Shown piece by piece: positions 16,320 to 20,952 of a stretch of 20,952 nt of DNA. Location: the NCBI GenBank assembly GCA_002437565.1, contig DJQL01000051.1:212-21163 (forward strand), given 5' to 3'. The position numbers were made by a program, and so were the translations under genes. Under the pieces are notes generated by a model. That model worked only from the letters and a program-made list of their open reading frames with translations. It ran no database searches and was not told the DNA's origin. The DNA is from Prevotella sp. UBA6387 (GTDB lineage Bacteria; Bacteroidota; Bacteroidia; Bacteroidales; Bacteroidaceae). Every line of letters begins with the position of its first letter. Position 1 is the first letter of the stretch.

Positions 16320-16411
16320 TGCAAAAATACCTTTTATTTTCCACATTCTATATAAAACTAAACAAAAAAACCATTTTTTTCAGATGATTTTCCATAACTT
16401 TGCAAAAATAC
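16320..16411. promoter_or_regulatory. Divergent promoter region with an 11-bp direct repeat
   Basis: TGCAAAAATAC occurs at 16320-16330 and again at 16401-16411, 81 bp apart. Each copy contains the reverse complement of TATTTTTG, a minus-strand -7 match, so one or both may serve the leftward operon. On the plus strand TAACTTTG (16395-16402) is a good -7 element for the nitroreductase operon, about 38 nt before its ATG, though no TTTG sits at the right distance. The stretch is strongly A/T-rich. Confidence 0.5.
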
Positions 16412-16439
16412 GTTCAAAAGAGAGCAGCAAAAAGGAAAT

Positions 16440-17180
16440 ATGGATAGTTTGAATCATAGAAAGAGCATAAGGAAATATTCCTGCCGTGAGGTGTCCACCC
16501 AATTACTGACAAGTCTTCTGAAAGACGCGGAGCGCACGCCAACGATGGGCAACCTCCAGCTCTATAGTGTCGTAGTGACACGCAGCAAGGAGATGAAAGA
16601 AAAACTCGCGCCAGCCCACTTCAACCAGCCAATGGTGACAGGCGCGCCTGTAGTGCTCACTTTCTGTGCCGACTTCCGCCGCACCACGCTTTGGGCGGAG
16701 AACCGCAAGGCCGAGCCTGGCTACGACAATTTCCTCAGTTTCATCAACGCCGCCACCGACACGCTGCTTTATTGCCAGACTTTCTGCAACCTCGCCGAGG
16801 AAGAAGGCTTGGGCACATGCTTCCTTGGCACCACGGTGTATCTCCCACAACTCATAATCGACACTCTCAAGCTGCCTAAGCTCACCTTCCCCGTGGCGAC
16901 GATAACGCTGGGATGGCCCGACGAAGACCCAGCGCAAAGCGACCGTCTGCCCGTGGAAGCCATCATCCACGAAGAAACCTACGACGACTACACACCAGAG
17001 AGAATCAATCAATTCTACGCTTACAAAGAGTCATTGGCGGAAAACAAGCATTTCGTGGAGATTAACCACAAGGAGACGTTGGCACAGGTATTCACCGACC
17101 TGAGATACACTCGCAAGGACAACGAGGCCATGTCGGAAGGGTTGATGAAAGCTCTTAAAAGCCAAGGGTTTATCAAGTAG
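16440..17180 (+). CDS. NfsA-like nitroreductase family oxidoreductase
   Basis: An FMN-dependent NAD(P)H oxidoreductase of the nitroreductase fold; such enzymes reduce nitroaromatics, quinones or flavins, and the true substrate is usually unknown. The 246 residues include the FMN-phosphate-binding start HRKSIRKYS (6-14), the PTMGNLQ turn near 34-40, and central and C-terminal segments (AATDTLLYCQTFCNLAEEEGLGTCFLG; FPVATITLGWPDED) typical of the family. The extra C-terminal 60 residues place it with the longer NfsA-like forms, which wrap round the dimer partner. It is the first gene of a plus-strand operon, with 6 nt to the next gene. Membership is secure; specificity is not. Confidence 0.9.
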   Translation: MDSLNHRKSIRKYSCREVSTQLLTSLLKDAERTPTMGNLQLYSVVVTRSKEMKEKLAPAHFNQPMVTGAPVVLTFCADFRRTTLWAENRKAEPGYDNFLSFINAATDTLLYCQTFCNLAEEEGLGTCFLGTTVYLPQLIIDTLKLPKLTFPVATITLGWPDEDPAQSDRLPVEAIIHEETYDDYTPERINQFYAYKESLAENKHFVEINHKETLAQVFTDLRYTRKDNEAMSEGLMKALKSQGFIK

Positions 17181-17186
17181 ACGGCA

Positions 17187-18341
17187 ATGAGTTCACTTTC
17201 AGACATTCTGGTCACAGAAGTGGTGACTGGCAAGCAGCGCAAGGCTTTCGTGGATTTCTTTTACGACCTTTATCGCGACAGCCCGTATGCCGTGCCATAC
17301 CTTTACCTTGCCGAGAAGCTCACGCTGAAGCCCGGCTCCAACCCCGCTTTCGAGTTTTGTGAGGCTCAATGCTTCCTTGCCTACAAGGAGGGCAAGGTCG
17401 TTGGCAGGGTGGCTGCCATAATAAACCATCGTGCCAACGACTACTGGAAACGCAAGATGGTGCGCTTCGGCTGGTTCGACTTCATCGATGACCCCAAGGT
17501 CTCTGAGGCCCTTTTGCTTGCCGTGGAGAAATGGGGAAAGGACAAGGGCATGACCGAGATAGCGGGGCCTTTCGGCTTCGAGGACATGGATCGCGAAGGT
17601 ATGCTGGTGGACGGTTTCGACGAGCTGTCGAGCATGTACGTCAACTACAACTACCATTATTACCCAAAACACATGGACCGGCTCAGCTTCAAGAAAGACA
17701 ACGACTATGTGGAATATCGCATTAAGGTGCCCGAGGTGACACCAGAGAAGTTCGCACGCACGGCAAAGCTCATCAAGACGCACTATCACCTCGAAGAGAG
17801 AAAGTTCAGCGTCCGCGACATGACCAAGGGTGGCAGGGCACGCGAACTTTTCAACATCCTCAACATCACTTACGCCAACCTGTATGGGTACTCGCAACTC
17901 TCAACCGAGCAGATAGACACGATAACCAACAATTACATTAGACTTGCCGACCTCAACCTCGTCACCTGCGTGGTCGACACCGAGAAAGACGACAAGATGG
18001 TAGGCTTCGGGGTGTCGTTTCCCTCTTTCTCCGAGGCGTTGCGTCGCACCCACGACGGCAAGCTCCTGCCCTTCGGATGGTGGCAACTTTTCAAGGAGCT
18101 GAAATGGCACTTTACCCGAACGGTGGACTTGCTGCTCATCGGCGTGTTGCCCGAATACCGCATGAAAGGCGCCAACGCCATCATCTTCAACGACCTAATA
18201 TCATGGTACCGGCGCTATGGATTCGAATACGCCGTGACAGGGCCACAGATGGAGACCAACAAGGGCGTGCTCTCGCAATGGCAATACCTGGAGTCGGAGG
18301 AGATAAGGCGGCATCGCATTTACGTAAAGGACATCGAATGA
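17187..18341 (+). CDS. Conserved GNAT-fold protein (YghO-like)
   Basis: A 384-residue protein with features of the GNAT acyl-CoA transferase fold. The N-terminal part has an acceptor-like strand pattern (CFLAYKEGKVVGRVAAIINHRAN, about 68-90) and a helix before ITEIAGPFGF-like sequence (TEIAGPFGFEDMDREGML). The C-terminal part has a second GNAT-like core (DLLLIGVLPEYRMKGANAIIFNDLI, where GVLPEYRMKG resembles the acetyl-CoA loop). It resembles the poorly characterised YghO-type family, widespread and without a proven substrate; this likeness is from memory. It is cytosolic, with no signal or membrane segment. It lies 6 nt after one nitroreductase and 15 nt before another, so all are co-transcribed. 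I cannot name a reaction. Confidence 0.75.
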   Translation: MSSLSDILVTEVVTGKQRKAFVDFFYDLYRDSPYAVPYLYLAEKLTLKPGSNPAFEFCEAQCFLAYKEGKVVGRVAAIINHRANDYWKRKMVRFGWFDFIDDPKVSEALLLAVEKWGKDKGMTEIAGPFGFEDMDREGMLVDGFDELSSMYVNYNYHYYPKHMDRLSFKKDNDYVEYRIKVPEVTPEKFARTAKLIKTHYHLEERKFSVRDMTKGGRARELFNILNITYANLYGYSQLSTEQIDTITNNYIRLADLNLVTCVVDTEKDDKMVGFGVSFPSFSEALRRTHDGKLLPFGWWQLFKELKWHFTRTVDLLLIGVLPEYRMKGANAIIFNDLISWYRRYGFEYAVTGPQMETNKGVLSQWQYLESEEIRRHRIYVKDIE

Positions 18342-18356
18342 AATAACGATAGAACC

Positions 18357-18881
18357 ATGGAAAATGAAGTTTTAAAGGCTATCAAGGAGCGTCGCAGCAT
18401 TCGCCGCTTCAAGAAGGAACAAGTCACCAACGAACAGCTAAACACCGTGCTCGAGGCTGGCACGTGGGCTCCCACGGGCATGGGCACGCAAGACCCGTTC
18501 ATCGTGGCCGTGCAAGACGAGCGGCAGAAGGCCATACTCTCGAAGATAAACGCGGAAATAATGGGCACGAAATCAGACCCTTTCTATGGAGCGCCAACAC
18601 AAGTGTATGTCTTCGCGCCCGCCGACAACGCCAACAACGTGAAAGACGGCAGCCTCATCCTCGGCACGATGATGCTCGCCGCCCACTCCATCGGGCTCGG
18701 CTCTTGCTGGATCAATCGCGTCGACAAGATGGTTGAGCGCCCAGAGGTGAAAGAGCTGATGAAGTCGTGGGGACTGCCCGAAGGTCTCATGGGCGTCGGC
18801 TCATTGGCATTGGGCTATTCCGAAAGCGAGCCTCACCCTGCCAAGCCTCGCAAGAAAGACTACACAAGGGTCATTAAGTAA
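18357..18881 (+). CDS. Small nitroreductase family protein
   Basis: A compact 174-residue member of the nitroreductase fold, probably an FMN-bound homodimer using NAD(P)H. It opens with the typical IKERRSIRRFKKEQVTNEQL, in which the Arg-rich RRSIRRF contacts FMN phosphate, then AGTWAPTGMGTQDPFIVAV, the flavin-contact loop, and a C-terminal GLMGVGSLALGYSESEP, the usual conserved glycine-rich strand. It is not a recent duplicate of the longer nitroreductase two genes upstream: the two differ in length and most residues. The gap is 15 nt from the GNAT gene and 28 nt to dnaG. Physiological substrate unknown. Confidence 0.92.
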   Translation: MENEVLKAIKERRSIRRFKKEQVTNEQLNTVLEAGTWAPTGMGTQDPFIVAVQDERQKAILSKINAEIMGTKSDPFYGAPTQVYVFAPADNANNVKDGSLILGTMMLAAHSIGLGSCWINRVDKMVERPEVKELMKSWGLPEGLMGVGSLALGYSESEPHPAKPRKKDYTRVIK

Positions 18882-18909
18882 GGCAACAAGAGACAATAAT
18901 AGATAGGTG

Positions 18910-20853
18910 ATGATAGACAGGCAGACAGTAGAGAAAATCAAGGACGCGGCAAACATCGTGGATGTCGTGTCGGAGTTTGTCACGCTTAAGAAGTCGGGGG
19001 CCAATTATAAAGGTCTCTGCCCTTTTCACAACGAGAAGACACCGTCGTTCTATGTCTCCCCGGCGCGTGGCACCTGTCACTGCTTCGGTTGCGGCAAGGG
19101 CGGCAACGCCGTAACCTTCATCATGGAGCACGAACAGCTCACCTATCCCGAGGCGCTGAGATGGCTCGCGAAGAAATATCACATAGAGATAAGAGAGCGC
19201 GAACTGACCAATGAGGAGAAGGAGGAACAGTCGAAACGCGAGTCGATGTTCATCGTCAACGAGTGGGCGGAACAGTATTTCGAGGATCTTCTCCACAACC
19301 ATCCCGATGGCCAGGCCATTGGCTTGCAATATTTCCGCTCGCGTGGCTTCCGCGACGACATCATAAAGAAGTTCAACCTTGGCTACGACCTGCCCGACCG
19401 TTTCTTGCTTGCCACCGCAGCCAAACAGAAAGGCTACAAGGAGGAGTTTTTAGTGTCCACCGGCCTGTGCTATAAGACGGAGCGCAATGAGCTCATCGAC
19501 CGCTATGCCGGGCGCGTGGTCTTCCCATGGACGGGCGTGAGCGGCAAGGTGGTGGGATTCACTGCCCGCGTGCTCGACAAGCGCACGAAAGGCGTGAACC
19601 AGAAATATGTCAACTCGCCCGACTCGGAGGTCTTCCACAAGGACCACGAGCTCTATGGCATTTGGCAGGCCAAGCGAGCCATAGCCAAGGAAGACCGCGT
19701 GTTCATGGTCGAGGGCCAGGCCGACGTCATATCCATGCACCAATGCGGCATAGAAAACGTTGTGGCCAACTCCGGCACGGCCTTGAGCCTCCACCAGATA
19801 CACATGCTACACCGCTTCACTGGCAACATCACGCTCATCTACGATGGCGACGCGGCCGGCATTCACGCAGCCTTGCGAGGCACCGACATGCTGCTCTCCG
19901 AGGGCATGAGCCTAAGGGTGCTGCTGCTGCCGGGCGGGCAAGACCCCGACGAGTTCGCGAGAAGCCACACTGCGGAGGATTTCCGCAAGTATATCGACGA
20001 CAACCAGGAAGACTTCATACAGTTCAAGACATCGTTGCTGCTCAAGGGCGAGACGGACCCGAAGAAACGCGCCGACGGCATCAACTCCATCGTGGAGAGC
20101 ATATCCATGATACAAGACCCCATCTTGCGCGACACCTACATCCACGATTGCTCACAGCGCATAGGCATGGCAGAGGCCACGCTCATCAACAGGATGAACA
20201 CCTACATCAGAAACAAGAGCCCCTATGCCACGCCAGAGCCAAAGGCCACCGCGCAGAACACCGAGGAGCATGTAGTCGACGACAAGGGAAAGGCATCATC
20301 GCTCATCGTAAGGCTCATCGTGAAGCATGGCGAACGCGTCATATATAATAATGTGGAAGACGACAATGGCGTATGCCATAACCTCACGATAGCGCAGGTG
20401 GTGGAATACAGCCTGGCGCAAGACCATCTATCCTTCAGCAACGACTTGTACAACCGCATATTGCATGAGGCGGCGGAGAAAAGCTCTGCCCCACAATGGA
20501 AGGCCGAGCCTTATTTCCTCCACCACGACGACATCGACATCTGCCGCGTGGCTACGACGCTGTCGGCCGATGCCTACCACGTGACCCAGCCAAAAGACGA
20601 GGGGGCCATAAACGAGGAGGCAAGGAAACAGAAAGAGGCCAACCAAACCGACGCGCTAAGGGCGCAAACGGAGCACTTGCTTCTCGACTTCCGCATGAGC
20701 TACGTGGAAAGGCACCTGAAGGAGCTGCAGGCGCAGATGCAGAAAGTGGCCGGCGACATGGACAAGCTGAAGAAGCTCATGGAAGAGTTCAAGGACATGC
20801 AGCAGATACGCAACCTGCTCGCCAAGAAGCTCGGCAACAACATCTTCGTGTAA
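18910..20853 (+). CDS. dnaG: DNA primase
   Basis: Makes the RNA primers for leading- and lagging-strand synthesis in association with the replicative helicase DnaB. From ATG at 18910 it has 647 residues; a GTG directly before it (18907) is also possible. The N-terminal CHC2 zinc finger has ligands Cys37, His40, Cys58 and Cys61 (CPFHNEKTPSF, CHCFGCGKGGNAV). The core RNA polymerase domain follows, with TOPRIM motifs FMVEGQADV (commonly VEGYxDV in homologues, so Gln replaces Tyr) and DGDAAGIHA, then a C-terminal helicase-binding helical region from about 430 to the end. The 28-nt spacing makes it the last gene of the plus-strand operon. Beyond its stop, 20854-20952 holds no gene I can support, and the only hairpin there (CCGAA 20889-20893 with TTCGG 20907-20911) is weak. 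Confidence 0.97.
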   Translation: MIDRQTVEKIKDAANIVDVVSEFVTLKKSGANYKGLCPFHNEKTPSFYVSPARGTCHCFGCGKGGNAVTFIMEHEQLTYPEALRWLAKKYHIEIRERELTNEEKEEQSKRESMFIVNEWAEQYFEDLLHNHPDGQAIGLQYFRSRGFRDDIIKKFNLGYDLPDRFLLATAAKQKGYKEEFLVSTGLCYKTERNELIDRYAGRVVFPWTGVSGKVVGFTARVLDKRTKGVNQKYVNSPDSEVFHKDHELYGIWQAKRAIAKEDRVFMVEGQADVISMHQCGIENVVANSGTALSLHQIHMLHRFTGNITLIYDGDAAGIHAALRGTDMLLSEGMSLRVLLLPGGQDPDEFARSHTAEDFRKYIDDNQEDFIQFKTSLLLKGETDPKKRADGINSIVESISMIQDPILRDTYIHDCSQRIGMAEATLINRMNTYIRNKSPYATPEPKATAQNTEEHVVDDKGKASSLIVRLIVKHGERVIYNNVEDDNGVCHNLTIAQVVEYSLAQDHLSFSNDLYNRILHEAAEKSSAPQWKAEPYFLHHDDIDICRVATTLSADAYHVTQPKDEGAINEEARKQKEANQTDALRAQTEHLLLDFRMSYVERHLKELQAQMQKVAGDMDKLKKLMEEFKDMQQIRNLLAKKLGNNIFV

Positions 20854-20952
20854 CCTGCGAAATGCACCGTCGACTAATCTACATAATGCCGAAGTGACTA
20901 CCCCAGTTCGGGATAAGAAATTCGTAAAACAACAAGGGAAAAAGTTGGCAGT

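Noticed and set aside
16265..16324. Longer start (ATG at 16324) for the ribonucleotide reductase C-terminal protein
   Set aside because: The extra 20 residues are unlike the family, and a minus-strand TATTTTTG motif at 16329-16322 would place the transcript start inside them.
19527..20348. A 273-codon frame overlapping dnaG on the same strand
   Set aside because: Its Arg/His-rich translation is the typical shifted-frame product of a GC-rich gene; dnaG motifs are intact in the real frame.
20854..20952. Right-edge sequence as the start of an insertion sequence or as a dnaG terminator
   Set aside because: No terminal inverted repeat or transposase is visible in the 99 bases, and the only hairpin has a 5-bp stem without a U-tract.

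Overview
The window looks like chromosome of a Bacteroidales bacterium, most like Prevotella or a relative. The reasons are a SusC/SusD outer-membrane pair, Bacteroidota-type DnaA, DnaG, RecJ and RecQ proteins, and repeated promoter-like motifs of the Bacteroidota consensus (TTTG, about 19-20 nt, TAnnTTTG) with no strong Shine-Dalgarno sequences. Genus is inferred from protein character only. I see 13 protein genes, one tRNA, and no insertion sequence, CRISPR array, prophage or rRNA.

Layout. Everything left of about 16.3 kb is on the minus strand except the tRNA; everything right of it is on the plus strand. In coordinate order: susD and susC (152-4939), an outer-membrane nutrient uptake operon with no visible enzyme or regulator beside it and a strong terminator just after susD; aroC, chorismate synthase (5166-6230); a 262-bp intergenic region with signs of a small plus-strand transcript; recQ and recJ (6493-10141), transcribed recJ then recQ; a secreted C1B cysteine peptidase (10282-11493); tRNA-Arg(CCG) with a near-perfect promoter and a 38-bp perfect palindrome after it (11634-11798); dnaA (11881-13296); then a three-gene operon read leftward from 16264: a detached C-terminal piece of B12-dependent ribonucleotide reductase, an N-acetylmuramoyl-L-alanine amidase and an MCE/MlaD-like protein.

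To the right, a tight plus-strand operon (16440-20853) encodes an NfsA-like nitroreductase, a conserved GNAT-fold protein, a small nitroreductase-family protein and DNA primase DnaG. DNA metabolism is well represented (recJ, recQ, dnaA, dnaG and the ribonucleotide reductase fragment), but these genes lie in separate transcription units.

I found no obvious new multi-gene system. The most unusual items are the free-standing ribonucleotide reductase C-terminal domain, translationally coupled to a cell-wall amidase and ending just before the usual zinc ribbon; the candidate small RNA and inverted-repeat operator between aroC and recQ; and the nitroreductase-GNAT-nitroreductase-primase operon.
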